A stretch of 64,000 nt of DNA, taken from positions 62,001 through 126,000 of the forward strand of contig CAOKAE010000003.1 in assembly GCA_948466335.1 (NCBI GenBank), given 5' to 3'. A program made the translations under genes and the position numbers. The stretch comes from an uncultured Coriobacteriia bacterium (GTDB lineage Bacteria; Actinomycetota; Coriobacteriia; Coriobacteriales; QAMH01). Below the pieces are notes generated by a model. That model was given only the letters and a program-made list of their open reading frames with translations. It was not told where the DNA came from and did not search any database. Numbering within the stretch: the first letter of the stretch is position 1; each line of letters opens with the position of its first letter. Of this stretch, positions 48,817 to 58,490 are shown piece by piece.

Positions 48817-50244
48817 ATGGAACGCGAGAACGCATGGAAGGCCTATACGGACGCGCAACTCGAGGAACTCGAGGCGCTGAGCCGTGATTACATCGACTTC
48901 ATCTCCGACAACAAGACCGAGCGCGAGTGCACGCAAAGCGCCATCGAGCTCGCCGAGAAGGCCGGCTACAAGCCGCTCGCCAAGGCCATCGAGTCTGGCC
49001 AGGCCCTCAAGGCCGGCGACAAGGTCTGGGCGCACACGCATGGCAAGGCGCTCATCCTCATGGCGCTCGGCACCGATCGGCTCGAGGACGGTTTCAACAT
49101 CCTCGGCGCGCATATCGATTCACCGCGTCTTGACCTCAAGCAAAACCCGCTCTTCGAGAACACCGACCTCGCCCTGCTCGACACCCATTACTACGGGGGC
49201 ATCAAGAAGTACCAGTGGGTCACGCTCCCGCTGGCCATCCACGGCGTCATCGCCAAGAAGGACGGCTCCATCGTCGAGGTCAACGTCGGCGAGGATCCCG
49301 CCGACCCGGTCTTTTGCATCTCCGACCTGCTGCCGCACCTGGGCCAGGAGCAAATGAAGAAGACGGCATCCGAGGTCATCGACGCCGAGACCCTCGACGT
49401 GCTCGTGGGCGGCTGGCCGCTGTCCGTCGACGAGGATGCCGAGGTCGCCGATGACGCACCCGCCTGGGAGAAGGTCGCCAAGAAGGAGCCCGTCAAGGCC
49501 CACGTGCTCAAGGTGCTGGCCCAGAAATACGGCATCGACGAGGAGGACTTCCTCTCCGCCGAGCTCGAGGTCGTGCCCGCCGGTCGTGCCCGCGAGCTGG
49601 GCTTCGACCGCTCCATGGTCATCGGCTACGGCCAAGATGATCGCGTCTGCGCCTACACTTCGCTCGTCGCGCAGCTTGCCATCGAGAACCCCACCCGCAG
49701 TGCCGTCACCGTGCTGGTCGACAAGGAGGAGATTGGCTCCGTGGGCGCGACGGGCATGGAGTCGCTGTTCTTCGAGAACACCATCGCCGAGATCATGGAG
49801 CTTGCCGGCGAGGGCGGCCAGATTGCACTGCGCCGCGCGCTCGCCAACTCCAAGATGCTGTCATCGGACGTCTCGGCCGGCCTCGACCCCTCCTACGCGA
49901 GCGTGTTCGAGCCCAAGAACGCCGCCTACCTTGGCCGCGGCCTCGTCTTCAACAAGTACACGGGTGCCCGCGGCAAAAGCGGCAGCAACGACACCTCGGC
50001 GGAATTCGTGGCCGAGGTGCGCAAGGTCATGGACGATGCGGACGTCGCGTTCCAGACCGCCGAGCTCGGCAAGGTCGACATCGGTGGTGGCGGCACCATC
50101 GCCTACATCCCCGCCAAGTACGACATGGACGTCATCGACAGCGGCGTTGCCGTGCTCTCGATGCACGCTCCCTGGGAGGTCACGAGCAAAGCCGACATCT
50201 ACGAGGCCCGCAAAGGCTACGAGGCGTTCCTCAAGAACGCATAG
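48817..50244 (+). CDS. M18-family aminopeptidase
   Basis: The ATG at 48817 is preceded six bases upstream by GGGAGG; an ATG at 48811 would touch the RBS. 475 aa. A two-zinc cytoplasmic exopeptidase, usually active on N-terminal acidic or neutral residues. GAHIDSPRLDLK has the first zinc His and Asp; LVDKEEIGSVGATGMES has the catalytic Glu pair; KVDIGGGGTIAYIPAKYDMDVIDSGVAVLSMHAPWE supplies the later ligands. The length fits the family. Two family-2 palindromes follow its stop. Confidence 0.93.
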   Translation: MERENAWKAYTDAQLEELEALSRDYIDFISDNKTERECTQSAIELAEKAGYKPLAKAIESGQALKAGDKVWAHTHGKALILMALGTDRLEDGFNILGAHIDSPRLDLKQNPLFENTDLALLDTHYYGGIKKYQWVTLPLAIHGVIAKKDGSIVEVNVGEDPADPVFCISDLLPHLGQEQMKKTASEVIDAETLDVLVGGWPLSVDEDAEVADDAPAWEKVAKKEPVKAHVLKVLAQKYGIDEEDFLSAELEVVPAGRARELGFDRSMVIGYGQDDRVCAYTSLVAQLAIENPTRSAVTVLVDKEEIGSVGATGMESLFFENTIAEIMELAGEGGQIALRRALANSKMLSSDVSAGLDPSYASVFEPKNAAYLGRGLVFNKYTGARGKSGSNDTSAEFVAEVRKVMDDADVAFQTAELGKVDIGGGGTIAYIPAKYDMDVIDSGVAVLSMHAPWEVTSKADIYEARKGYEAFLKNA

Positions 50245-50257
50245 GAATTGCCACCGC

Positions 50258-50292
50258 AATGAGACAAATGTGTCTGACCAATTTGTCTCATT
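50258..50292. repeat. Family-2 palindrome, copy 4
   Basis: AATGAGACAAAT and ATTTGTCTCATT arms (12 bp) enclose GTGTCTGACCA. It lies 14 bases after the aminopeptidase stop. Confidence 0.9.
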
Positions 50293-50320
50293 GCGCAGGT
50301 CAGGGCTGAAGACACTTCAC

Positions 50321-50353
50321 AATGAGACAAATACCCTGTGTATTTGTCTCATT
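50321..50353. repeat. Family-2 palindrome, copy 5 (variant loop)
   Basis: AATGAGACAAATAC and GTATTTGTCTCATT arms (14 bp) enclose CCTGT; this copy lacks the GTCTGACC core. It sits between two convergent genes and may serve as a bidirectional terminator. Confidence 0.85.
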
Positions 50354-50376
50354 TCATAGCGCGCCGCAGCGCTCCC

Positions 50377-53300
50377 CTATTCCGTGAAGTACCCCACGCC
50401 ACCTTCGATGAGCGGCTGGTAGCTCAGGTCGGGGATGTTGCGATACACGCCGTTGCTCCAACGCTCGGTGTGGCCCATCTTGCCAAGCACGCGCCCGTCG
50501 GGACTCGTGATACCCTCGATAGCGAGCACCGAGCCGTTGGGATTCACGTCGAGGTCCATGGACGGCATGCCGTCGAGGCCCACGTACTGCGTCGCGATCT
50601 GCCCGCTCTCGATAAGCTGCTCGAGCGTGTCGTCGTTGGCCACGAAGCGGCCCTCGCCATGGCTGATGGCCACGGTGTAGATGTCGCCCACCTCGCAGCG
50701 CGAGAGCCACGGCGACAGGTTGGACGCGACGCGAGTGCGCACGATGCGGCTCTGGTGCCTGCCGATGGTGTTGAAGGTGAGCGTCGGGCAGCCCGCATCC
50801 GTCGTGACGATGTCGCCGTAGGGCACGAGGCCGAGCTTGACGAGCGCCTGAAATCCGTTGCAGATGCCGAGCATGAGGCCGTCGCGGTCGTTGAGCAGGC
50901 GGCGTACGGCATCGGTGACGTTGGGGTTGCGGAAAAACGCCGTGATGAACTTTGCGCTGCCATCCGGCTCGTCACCGCCGGAGAAGCCGCCGGGAATCAT
51001 GATGATCTGGCTGTTGTCGATCTTCTCGACGAAGGCCCTGGTGCTCTCGGCCACCGCGTCCGGCGTCAGGTTATTGATGATGAAGGTCTCGGGCACGGCA
51101 CCGGCACGCTCGAAGGCAAGCGCCGTATCGTACTCGCAGTTGTTGCCCGGAAAGACCGGGATGATGACGCGGGGCTTGGCAAGGTTGCCACAGTAGGTAA
51201 GCGGCACATGGCTTGCATCGCTGATCATGTCGACACCGCCGCCGTCCTCGCGATAGGGGAAGACGTCCTCGAGCTCGTGCTCCCAGGCTTCCTGGAGCAC
51301 GGCCAGGCGCACGGTCTGGCCACCGGCGATGATCGCGTACTCGTCGATGGTCTCGCCCAGCTCGACGACATGCATGTTCTCCGTTGACTCGACGGGCTCG
51401 GCACCGGGCGCCAGCTCGACGACGAAGGAACCGTAGGCGTTGACGAAGAGCGTGTCGAGGTCGACGGCCTCGTTGATGCGCAGGCCGATGCCGTTGCCCA
51501 GGCACATCTTGAAGAGCAGCTCGGCGTCTCCGCCAAAGCCCGGCGCGCCCACGGCGAGCACCTGACCGCTGTCGATGAGACGTTCAACGGTATCGAGGCA
51601 TTCGAGCAGACCGGCCTTCTCGGGCATGAGCCCATCGGCCTCGTAGAAGGGATGGATGCAGAGCACTTCGTGACCGGCGCCCTTGAACTCGGGGCTCATG
51701 GCATGGTCGACCGTGCCCACGGCCGTCGCGAAGCTCACGAGCGTGGGCGGGACGTCCAGGTCCTCGAAGCTACCCGACATGGAGTCCTTGCCGCCGATGG
51801 AACCGACACCCAAGTCGATCTGGGCCATGAGCGCACCAAGCAGCGATGCGGCCGGCTTGCCCCAGCGCTCGGGCACGTCGCGCAGCGAGCCGAAGTACTC
51901 CTGGAAGGTCAGGTAGGCGTCCTTGCGCGAGAAGCCAGCGGCGATGAGTTTGGCGACGCTCTCGACGACCGCGAGATACGCGCCCTTGAACTGGTTGGCC
52001 GAAGACAGATACGGATTGAAACCCCAGGCCATGCCACTGGTCGTCGTGGTCTCGCCCAGAACGGGGAGCTTGGCGATCATCGCCATGGGCGCGGTGAGCT
52101 GGCGCGCGCCGCCAAAGGGCATGAGCACCGTGTTGGCGCCGATGGTGGAGTCGAACATCTCGACCAGACCCTTGTTCGACGCGACGTTGAGGTCGGTGAC
52201 GACGCTCTTCATGCGCTCGGCGAAGCTCTCGCCCTCCCAGTTCGGGATGTAGTCCTCGCCTGCGGCGATGTGGACGTCCATCTGCTTGGAGGCGCCGTTT
52301 GAGTTGAGGAACTCGCGGCTCACGTCGACGATCGTGTCTCCGCGCCAGGTCATGACCACGCGCGGCTCCTCGGTCACGGTCGCGATAACGACCGCCTCGA
52401 CGTTCTCCTCATCGGCGTAACGAAGGAACTCGTCGACGTCCTCGGCTGCGACGGCGCAGGCCATGCGCTCCTGGCTCTCCGAAATGGCAAGCTCGGTGCC
52501 GTCCAGGCCGTCGTACTTCTTGGGAACGCGGTCCAGGTCGATGAGCAGGCCATCGGCGATCTCGCCCGTGGCCACGCTCACGCCGCCGGCGCCGAAGTCG
52601 TTGCAGCGCTTGATGAGACGGCAGGCGTCCTTGCGGCGGAAGAGGCGCTGCAGCTTGCGCTCGACCGGCGCGTTGCCCTTCTGCACCTCGGCACCGCAGG
52701 TCTCGATGCTCGAGACGTTGTGGGCCTTCGAGGAACCGGTTGCACCGCCGATGCCGTCGCGGCCGGTACGACCGCCGAGCAGGATGATCTTGTCGCCAGC
52801 AACCGGCGTCTCGCGACGCACGTGGTCTGCGGGCGTCGCACCTACCACGGCGCCGATTTCCATGCGCTTGGCCGCGTAGCCGGGATGATAGAGCTCGTTT
52901 ACCTGACCCGTGGCAAGGCCGATCTGGTTGCCGTAACTCGAGTAGCCATGGGCCGCCGTGGTCACGATCTTGCGTTGCGGCAACTTGCCCGCAAGCGTCT
53001 CGTCGATGGGCGTGTGCGGGTCTGCGGCACCCGTCACGCGCATGGCCTGGTACACGTAGGAGCGGCCGGACAGCGGGTCGCGGATGCAACCGCCGATGCA
53101 GGTTGCCGCGCCGCCAAAGGGCTCGACCTCGGTGGGATGGTTGTGGGTCTCGTTCTTGAAGAGGAACAGCCAGTCCTCGTCGGTACCGTTCACGTCGACC
53201 TTGACCTTGACGGTGCAGGCGTTGATCTCCTCGCTCTCGTCAAGACCCGTCAGGATGCCCTGTTTCTTCAGGTACTTGGCGCCAATGGTGCCCATGTCCA

Positions 53301-54102
53301 TGAGGCATACGGGCTTCTCGTCGCGTCCGAGCTCGTGGCGCATGTCGAGGTACGTGTCGAAGGCGGCCTGCACGATTTCGTCATCGATCTGGACATCCAC
53401 AAGCTCGGTGCCGAAGGTCGTGTGACGGCAGTGGTCGGACCAGTACGTGTCGACCATCTTCACTTCCGTGATGGTCGGGTCGCGATGCTCCACGTTGGCG
53501 AAGTAATCTTGGAAGACCTTGATATCGGCCAGGTCCATCGCAAGGCCGCGTTCCTTGATGAAGATGCCCAGGACCTCGTCATCGTAGTCGATGAAGTGCT
53601 CGATGACCTCGACGTCGGCTGGCTCGGGATACTCCACCTTGAGCGTCTCGACCTCGTCAAGGGATGCCTCGCGCGCCTCGACCGGATTGATCAGGTAGCG
53701 CTTGACCGTGGCGACGTCCTCATCGCTCAGGTCGCCCTCGAGCAGGTAGAGCGTCGCGCTGCGCACTTCGGGACGCTCGCCACAGGAGACGAACTGGATG
53801 CACTCGCTCGCTGAATCCGCACGCTGGTCGAACTGGCCGGGCAGGTACTCGACCGCGAAGAGCACGGAATCGTCAGTGAGGGTGGGCAGGCGACGATGCG
53901 CCATGTCGACTTGGGGCTCGCTGAACACCGTGGGCACGCAGCGCTCGAAGAGCTCGTCGTCGATGCCCTCGACATCGTAACGATGGATGGTGCGCAGACT
54001 CTCGAGCCCCTCGATTCCGAGTAACGTGCGAAGTTCCGTCTCCAATTGTCTCGACTCGACATCGAATTCGGGCTTCTTTTCGACATAGACGCGAGAAACC
54101 AT
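50377..54102 (-). CDS. purL: Phosphoribosylformylglycinamidine synthase, single-chain
   Basis: 1241 aa, the large form combining synthetase and glutaminase. Converts FGAR, glutamine and ATP to FGAM in purine synthesis. Synthetase motifs: DTYWSDHCRHTTF, ETHNHPTEVEPFGGAATCIGGCIRD and IGGKDSMSGSFEDL. The glutaminase domain (from about residue 975) shows VFPGNNCEYDTALAFERAG, PGGFSGGDEPDG, the nucleophile in GICNGFQALVKLG, and the His/Glu pair in SHGEGRF. It stands alone and faces the aminopeptidase. A 10-bp perfect hairpin lies just above its RBS (54119-54144). Confidence 0.97.
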   Translation of the reverse strand: MVSRVYVEKKPEFDVESRQLETELRTLLGIEGLESLRTIHRYDVEGIDDELFERCVPTVFSEPQVDMAHRRLPTLTDDSVLFAVEYLPGQFDQRADSASECIQFVSCGERPEVRSATLYLLEGDLSDEDVATVKRYLINPVEAREASLDEVETLKVEYPEPADVEVIEHFIDYDDEVLGIFIKERGLAMDLADIKVFQDYFANVEHRDPTITEVKMVDTYWSDHCRHTTFGTELVDVQIDDEIVQAAFDTYLDMRHELGRDEKPVCLMDMGTIGAKYLKKQGILTGLDESEEINACTVKVKVDVNGTDEDWLFLFKNETHNHPTEVEPFGGAATCIGGCIRDPLSGRSYVYQAMRVTGAADPHTPIDETLAGKLPQRKIVTTAAHGYSSYGNQIGLATGQVNELYHPGYAAKRMEIGAVVGATPADHVRRETPVAGDKIILLGGRTGRDGIGGATGSSKAHNVSSIETCGAEVQKGNAPVERKLQRLFRRKDACRLIKRCNDFGAGGVSVATGEIADGLLIDLDRVPKKYDGLDGTELAISESQERMACAVAAEDVDEFLRYADEENVEAVVIATVTEEPRVVMTWRGDTIVDVSREFLNSNGASKQMDVHIAAGEDYIPNWEGESFAERMKSVVTDLNVASNKGLVEMFDSTIGANTVLMPFGGARQLTAPMAMIAKLPVLGETTTTSGMAWGFNPYLSSANQFKGAYLAVVESVAKLIAAGFSRKDAYLTFQEYFGSLRDVPERWGKPAASLLGALMAQIDLGVGSIGGKDSMSGSFEDLDVPPTLVSFATAVGTVDHAMSPEFKGAGHEVLCIHPFYEADGLMPEKAGLLECLDTVERLIDSGQVLAVGAPGFGGDAELLFKMCLGNGIGLRINEAVDLDTLFVNAYGSFVVELAPGAEPVESTENMHVVELGETIDEYAIIAGGQTVRLAVLQEAWEHELEDVFPYREDGGGVDMISDASHVPLTYCGNLAKPRVIIPVFPGNNCEYDTALAFERAGAVPETFIINNLTPDAVAESTRAFVEKIDNSQIIMIPGGFSGGDEPDGSAKFITAFFRNPNVTDAVRRLLNDRDGLMLGICNGFQALVKLGLVPYGDIVTTDAGCPTLTFNTIGRHQSRIVRTRVASNLSPWLSRCEVGDIYTVAISHGEGRFVANDDTLEQLIESGQIATQYVGLDGMPSMDLDVNPNGSVLAIEGITSPDGRVLGKMGHTERWSNGVYRNIPDLSYQPLIEGGVGYFTE

Positions 54103-54118
54103 CCCTGAGCCTCCAATT

Positions 54119-54144
54119 ATCTCGTGGCTTATTTGCCACGAGAT
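54119..54144. promoter_or_regulatory. Perfect 10-bp palindrome in the purL / lipoprotein divergent region
   Basis: ATCTCGTGGC and GCCACGAGAT pair around TTATTT. On the purL side it ends about four bases before TTGGAGG, so an RNA hairpin could influence ribosome access; as DNA it could be an operator shared by both divergent genes. No U-tract, so not a terminator. Confidence 0.5.
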
Positions 54145-54209
54145 ATCTTACATGAATGGAGCATGTGGTATGGTTTGCACAACGTCTCGACAATGCCAAA
54201 GGAGCCACC

Positions 54210-54836
54210 ATGAAGCGCTCGTTCATACTCGTCATCTCCTGCGTTTGCGCGCTTGCCATAGCACTGTTCGCCCTGACCGCCTGCGGTGGCGGTTCGTCGG
54301 ATTCCTCGAGCAGCTCGGCCTCGAGCTCCACGTCCTCCTCGGATGCGGGAGGCACGGACGGCTCCGAGGCGGTCAACCCCGATGACGTCACGGCCTCGAG
54401 CATGTCCGCCGACGAGATACGCGGCGTCTTCGAGCAGGCCGTCACCGGCATGAGCGAATACTACAAGGGCACGACGCCCGTGGGCGAAACGCTCTACTAC
54501 GCAGGTGGCGCCGATGGCGAAGGTGCCATCCTCGTCCTCATCGTCCCCGAATCCAACGCCTCGGCAATCTTCATCGGCCCGGCAACGGTGGGCGAAGACA
54601 ACAAGCTGACGGTCACCGACGAGACGACGGGTAGTTCCATCTCCTTTGCCGTCATCGACAACAAAGACGGCACGTACTCGTTCTCCATGGGCGACCAGTA
54701 CGGTGCGGCGGTGATGAGCAGATGCAGCTCCGCCGAGGTCATCGATGCGCTCACCGAGGTCGTCATGGCGACGAGCGCCGCCCAGGCCGCAGCGGCCCAG
54801 GATCCCTCCCAAAGCCAGGAGCAACCGCAAGAGTAG
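54210..54836 (+). CDS. Small surface lipoprotein
   Basis: The ATG at 54210 follows AAAGGAG; 208 aa. The signal peptide (KRSFILVISCVCALAIALFAL) ends in a lipobox LTAC, so Cys25 should be lipid-modified and the protein anchored outside the membrane. A serine-rich linker (SSDSSSSSASSSTSSSD) leads to a folded domain of about 120 residues (IRGVFEQAVTGMSEYYKG; GAILVLIVPES). The C-terminus is Ala/Gln-rich (AAQAAAAQDPSQSQEQPQE). The fold is unknown. It is the first of a possible pair with the lysozyme-like gene 41 bases downstream. Confidence 0.82.
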   Translation: MKRSFILVISCVCALAIALFALTACGGGSSDSSSSSASSSTSSSDAGGTDGSEAVNPDDVTASSMSADEIRGVFEQAVTGMSEYYKGTTPVGETLYYAGGADGEGAILVLIVPESNASAIFIGPATVGEDNKLTVTDETTGSSISFAVIDNKDGTYSFSMGDQYGAAVMSRCSSAEVIDALTEVVMATSAAQAAAAQDPSQSQEQPQE

Positions 54837-54877
54837 AAACGTTCCCGAAGCAGAAACGTCCCCGACCCACCTAACGC

Positions 54878-55666
54878 ATGAATCGAACTTCCAACCGAAC
54901 ACGCCGGAGCACTTCGAACCGCTCACGTTCGAACCGCCCGCCCATCACGGGCAAGCGCGGGTCGGTCAAGGCCGCCGCGCAACGGCAAGTCAATCGCAGG
55001 GGCGCCGTCAACAGCCGTAACCTCAAGCGTGTGAAGACGCCTCACCGGGCATCGCGCATGGTGCTCGTCATCGTGTTGTGCGTCGTCATCGCCATCGCCG
55101 GCGCGCTGGCCCTGCTCTCCCAGACCGACACGGCGAAATACGCCGCCTGCGAGCAGTACCGTCCCGTCGTCGAGCAGGCGTGCAAGGATTGCGGACTCGG
55201 CACGGACTGGGTGGACTGCCTCCTTGCGGCCATGGTCGTCGAATCGGGCGGCGATAAGAACGTGAAGAGCGTTCTCAACGTCGATGGCGACATCATGCAA
55301 GCGGCCGAGGGTGCCTACGGGTGGATCGTCATGAACGGCTGGCCCGAGCGCGGCATCTCCGCCGAATCGACCGAGGCGTCCATCTACGCGGGCGTCATGG
55401 AATTCAAGCAGAACCTCCAGCTCTGGGAAGGCTACCTCGGAACCATCACCCCCAACGACGCGACCGAGATCCAGCTCGTCATCCAGGGCTATAACTTCGG
55501 TGCGGATGGCTGGTTCACCTGGTGCAAGCAACGCGACGTCCATGCCTACACGGTCGAGCTTGCCCGCGAGTACTCCGAGACGAAGATGCCGGCGGACGCC
55601 AAGGGCACGCCCACGCACGCGCAGAAGTGGCTCACGGCTTACGACGCCATCCACGCGGGGCACTAG
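54878..55666 (+). CDS. Membrane-anchored lysozyme-like cell-wall hydrolase
   Basis: 262 aa. A basic, Arg-rich cytoplasmic N-terminus (about 60 residues) precedes one membrane helix (MVLVIVLCVVIAIAGALALL). The extracellular domain (about residues 85-262) matches the lysozyme-like module of CwlT-type hydrolases: CLLAAMVVESGGDKN (probable catalytic Glu), IMQAAEGAYGW and IQLVIQGYNFGADGWFTWC. It probably cuts the peptidoglycan glycan strands. The CwlT-type module is typical of conjugative elements, but no other transfer gene is nearby. Confidence 0.82.
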   Translation: MNRTSNRTRRSTSNRSRSNRPPITGKRGSVKAAAQRQVNRRGAVNSRNLKRVKTPHRASRMVLVIVLCVVIAIAGALALLSQTDTAKYAACEQYRPVVEQACKDCGLGTDWVDCLLAAMVVESGGDKNVKSVLNVDGDIMQAAEGAYGWIVMNGWPERGISAESTEASIYAGVMEFKQNLQLWEGYLGTITPNDATEIQLVIQGYNFGADGWFTWCKQRDVHAYTVELAREYSETKMPADAKGTPTHAQKWLTAYDAIHAGH

Positions 55667-55689
55667 CCCGAAAGCTCGCCGAACGAAAC

Positions 55690-55714
55690 GGGGCCGGTCA
55701 CGATGACCGGCCCC
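55690..55714. terminator. Bidirectional terminator-like hairpin
   Basis: GGGGCCGGTCA and TGACCGGCCCC pair around CGA. It lies between the convergent lysozyme-like and C1-protease genes. The minus side is followed by GTTTCGTT, the plus side by GCCAAAC, so only the minus direction has a weak T-tract. Confidence 0.7.
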
Positions 55715-55757
55715 GCCAAACACGCGCATCAGACAATCGGGCCAGGCCCGGCGTCCG

Positions 55758-58490
55758 CTACTTCATGCCGTACCAACCAACGCCCTCGTACCTCCAGCCA
55801 ACGCTCACGAGATGGTCACGTTCGGTCTCGCTCGTGGTGTAGTTGTGCGAGCCGGAATTGTTGAAGGCCGCGTTCGGGTCAACGTTGGGATTGAACTGGC
55901 GGTGCAGGGGGACACCCTGCGCATCATCGGAATACCAGCCGATGCCCTCGTCATCCCAACCTACCGAGACCAGATAATCACGCTCGACGACGGAGGTCGT
56001 GTAGTGATGATCGGTGCCCGAGTACAGGCGATAGACGGGCGTCTGGGACATATCCGGCGCAATCCAGCCGATGCCCTCGTCGTTCCAACCCGCCGCGACG
56101 GTGGCATCGCGCTCGATGGTGCTCGCGGTGTAGAAATGCTCGCCGCTGTTGGGGTTGTAGAGACGGTACATGGTGGCACGCTCGGGGTCATACGTACCCG
56201 CGGTACCCGCCTTACGCGCGTCCCTGAACTTCGTCATTCCCGCCGAAAGCTTCTCGTTCATCCTGTCGACGTTGAGCTGCGTGGGCTGCTCGGAGTCAAG
56301 CAGCTCCTTGCCCTGCTTGATCAGCGCCTCAAACTCGGTGTAGACATCGCTCGGCACCCAGAACCTGGATGCGTCGACGTCAGAGCCATCCTTGCTCGAA
56401 ACGGCGGTGCCCATCAGGTCCTCGGCCCACTTCACGTTGTTCTCGAGCTGCTTGATGCCATCCTCGGTTGCCTCGTCATTGTAGGAGTAGGCCTTGATGG
56501 GGAAGTTGTCGATCGCCATGTTGTAGACCTTGGCGGCCTCTGCATCCTCACTGAAGTCCCTCCACGAGGGATCGGCCTCGGGGTTATCGTCGGGGCTGGC
56601 AAAGATCCAGCTTTCGCCTGGGTTCACCACGCCATTCGAGTAGAAAGACGCCGTCATCCGGTCGAGCTGCTCCTCGGCAGCCGCCTTTGCAGCCTGCTTG
56701 ATTGCTTCCTGCTGCTCCTCGACGTACTTGTTCGCTGCTTCCTTCGCGGCATCCTCGCCGACGCCCTTCCCAAGCTCCTCCTGGTACTTGCTCTGCCAGT
56801 AGTTGTCTTCCGTCGTCTCGAGCGTCTCGGCGTAGATGGTGTCGAAGTACTTCTCGTAATTCTCCTTGCGGGCCTGCTCGATTGCCTCCTTGCTATGTCC
56901 GGCATCGAAGCTCACGTAGTAACTATCGTCATCCAGGCACTTCTGGGTCACCACCACCGAGAACTGCTCGCCCTTGTTCAACGAGAACGCCTGGTCGCCC
57001 AGGTCGACGGTGTGGAATCCGCCAAACTCATACGTCTTCTCAAGCGTGACGAGCTTCTCGCCCTCAGTCGGGTTGGTTGCATCCTTGTCGAGCTTGTAGA
57101 CCTCATAGGTCGTCTGCATGTTCGGACGCGTCGTCTCGCAGGTGAGCTTGCGCACCGTCTGGCCACCCTCGGCAGTGAAGACGTTTGCCTCGTGCAGCAT
57201 GCGCTCGTCGGTCATGACGCTTGCGTTTTGCGCCGGCAGATAATCGTACTGGTAGATGGAGTAGCTTTCGCGCTCGTCGAGAATCGACTCGACGTCGAAG
57301 TCAAATGCCTCGGGCTTGGTAATCGTCTTGTCGTAATACGACAGGTAGAAATAGCCCTCTCCGTTCGTGCCCCAGCCGCCTGGATAGCCGTTCGGAAAAT
57401 CGCTATCGGCACCCCAGCTGTTCTTGACGATCCACGCACCGTCCTTCGGCGGTTGCTTGGCTGGGTCAACCTTGCCCGTCTCCGGGTCGGGATTGCCGAA
57501 GTTATCCTTCGAGTACGTATCATCCCAGCCCACGATGGTCACGGCATGGCTAATGTTGACCTTGTCGTACGTGTAGTGCGCCCAAGTATTGGTGGCGTTA
57601 TTGCCCGGGTTCATGTAACCCGTCTGCGACACTTGACCGGGGCGCGACTGGTCGGCCATGAAGGCGATGGCAACGCCGCGGCCGGCGTAGAGCTGCTGCT
57701 TGATCGCCTCGTTCGCGCTCGCCACCCCCTCGAAATTCCAGCCTTCCGCGTCGACGTAATCGCCCGGAGAGGGAAGCTGGTAGGACTCCTGCATCTCAAC
57801 GCCCTGGACGAAGCGCCACTTCTCGTCTACCGTCCAGTCGTCGTCAGCGCTATAGCAGTAATTGAACTCCTTTTTGGTGTCGGGATCCCAGCCCGTTTCG
57901 ATCTTACCCTCCTTGCCACGATAGGGCACGTCCTCCTCGGGGACAGGACCAATTCCGGAGGAGAACAGGGAGGTGCCGTAGACCTGCCAGCCGCCGCTAT
58001 TGAGGCGCTGGCTGACGTCCTTGGTGCTCACCATGCCCTCGCCGCCCTGGCCCGAGTCATCGTCTTCGGGCAGAGGAGTGTAGGTGAACCACGCGAGGTG
58101 ATGCTCCGACAGGTCCGGTGTCTTGATGTCGATGTTCTTGGCCTTTGCCTCGGCCCAGATGCTCATCTCGGCCGCCGAGGCGACGGCGAACGACCAGCAC
58201 GCGCCCCACGGATTCTGGAGCTTGACCGGAGTGACCCACTTGTCACGCGGGTCAAACTTTTCAGGCAGGCTGCTTGCGGCACGCAGGCCATCGGCGGGAG
58301 CCGAAGCCGCCCAGCCATACGGATCCTGGTCGTTGTCAGCGGTGATCTGCGCGATGAGACCAGTGTGCCCCTGGCTCGGTGCAGCGAATGCAGCCGCCGG
58401 AACCCCGACCATGCTGGCGGCCAAGGCGGCCGACAGCGAAACCCGGCCTATCCAGGCACCGCGCGCTCTCATGCTTCCCATAACTCCCAT
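55758..58490 (-). CDS. Secreted papain-type (C1A, lectin-like) protease with three C-terminal DUF5648 repeats
   Basis: I use the ATG at 58490 (GGAAGGAAG seven bases upstream). 910 aa. A signal peptide (WIGRVSLSAALAASMVGVPAAAFA) is followed by the protease: PVKLQNPWGACWSFA with Cys98, NISHAVTIVGWDD with His, WIVKNSWG with Asn. A beta-rich domain follows (FHTVDLGDQAFSLNKGEQFSVVV). Residues about 530-760 are helical and charged (AAKEAANKYVEEQQEAIKQAAKAAA). The last about 135 residues are three repeats of the YRLYNP..GEHFYT..ERD....GW..EGIGW type (DUF5648), thought to bind surfaces or sugars. Likely cell-surface proteolysis. Confidence 0.9.
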   Translation of the reverse strand: MGVMGSMRARGAWIGRVSLSAALAASMVGVPAAAFAAPSQGHTGLIAQITADNDQDPYGWAASAPADGLRAASSLPEKFDPRDKWVTPVKLQNPWGACWSFAVASAAEMSIWAEAKAKNIDIKTPDLSEHHLAWFTYTPLPEDDDSGQGGEGMVSTKDVSQRLNSGGWQVYGTSLFSSGIGPVPEEDVPYRGKEGKIETGWDPDTKKEFNYCYSADDDWTVDEKWRFVQGVEMQESYQLPSPGDYVDAEGWNFEGVASANEAIKQQLYAGRGVAIAFMADQSRPGQVSQTGYMNPGNNATNTWAHYTYDKVNISHAVTIVGWDDTYSKDNFGNPDPETGKVDPAKQPPKDGAWIVKNSWGADSDFPNGYPGGWGTNGEGYFYLSYYDKTITKPEAFDFDVESILDERESYSIYQYDYLPAQNASVMTDERMLHEANVFTAEGGQTVRKLTCETTRPNMQTTYEVYKLDKDATNPTEGEKLVTLEKTYEFGGFHTVDLGDQAFSLNKGEQFSVVVTQKCLDDDSYYVSFDAGHSKEAIEQARKENYEKYFDTIYAETLETTEDNYWQSKYQEELGKGVGEDAAKEAANKYVEEQQEAIKQAAKAAAEEQLDRMTASFYSNGVVNPGESWIFASPDDNPEADPSWRDFSEDAEAAKVYNMAIDNFPIKAYSYNDEATEDGIKQLENNVKWAEDLMGTAVSSKDGSDVDASRFWVPSDVYTEFEALIKQGKELLDSEQPTQLNVDRMNEKLSAGMTKFRDARKAGTAGTYDPERATMYRLYNPNSGEHFYTASTIERDATVAAGWNDEGIGWIAPDMSQTPVYRLYSGTDHHYTTSVVERDYLVSVGWDDEGIGWYSDDAQGVPLHRQFNPNVDPNAAFNNSGSHNYTTSETERDHLVSVGWRYEGVGWYGMK

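Noticed and set aside
54119-54144. Rho-independent terminator before purL
   Set aside because: The stem is perfect but no T-run follows on either strand, and no gene ends into it.
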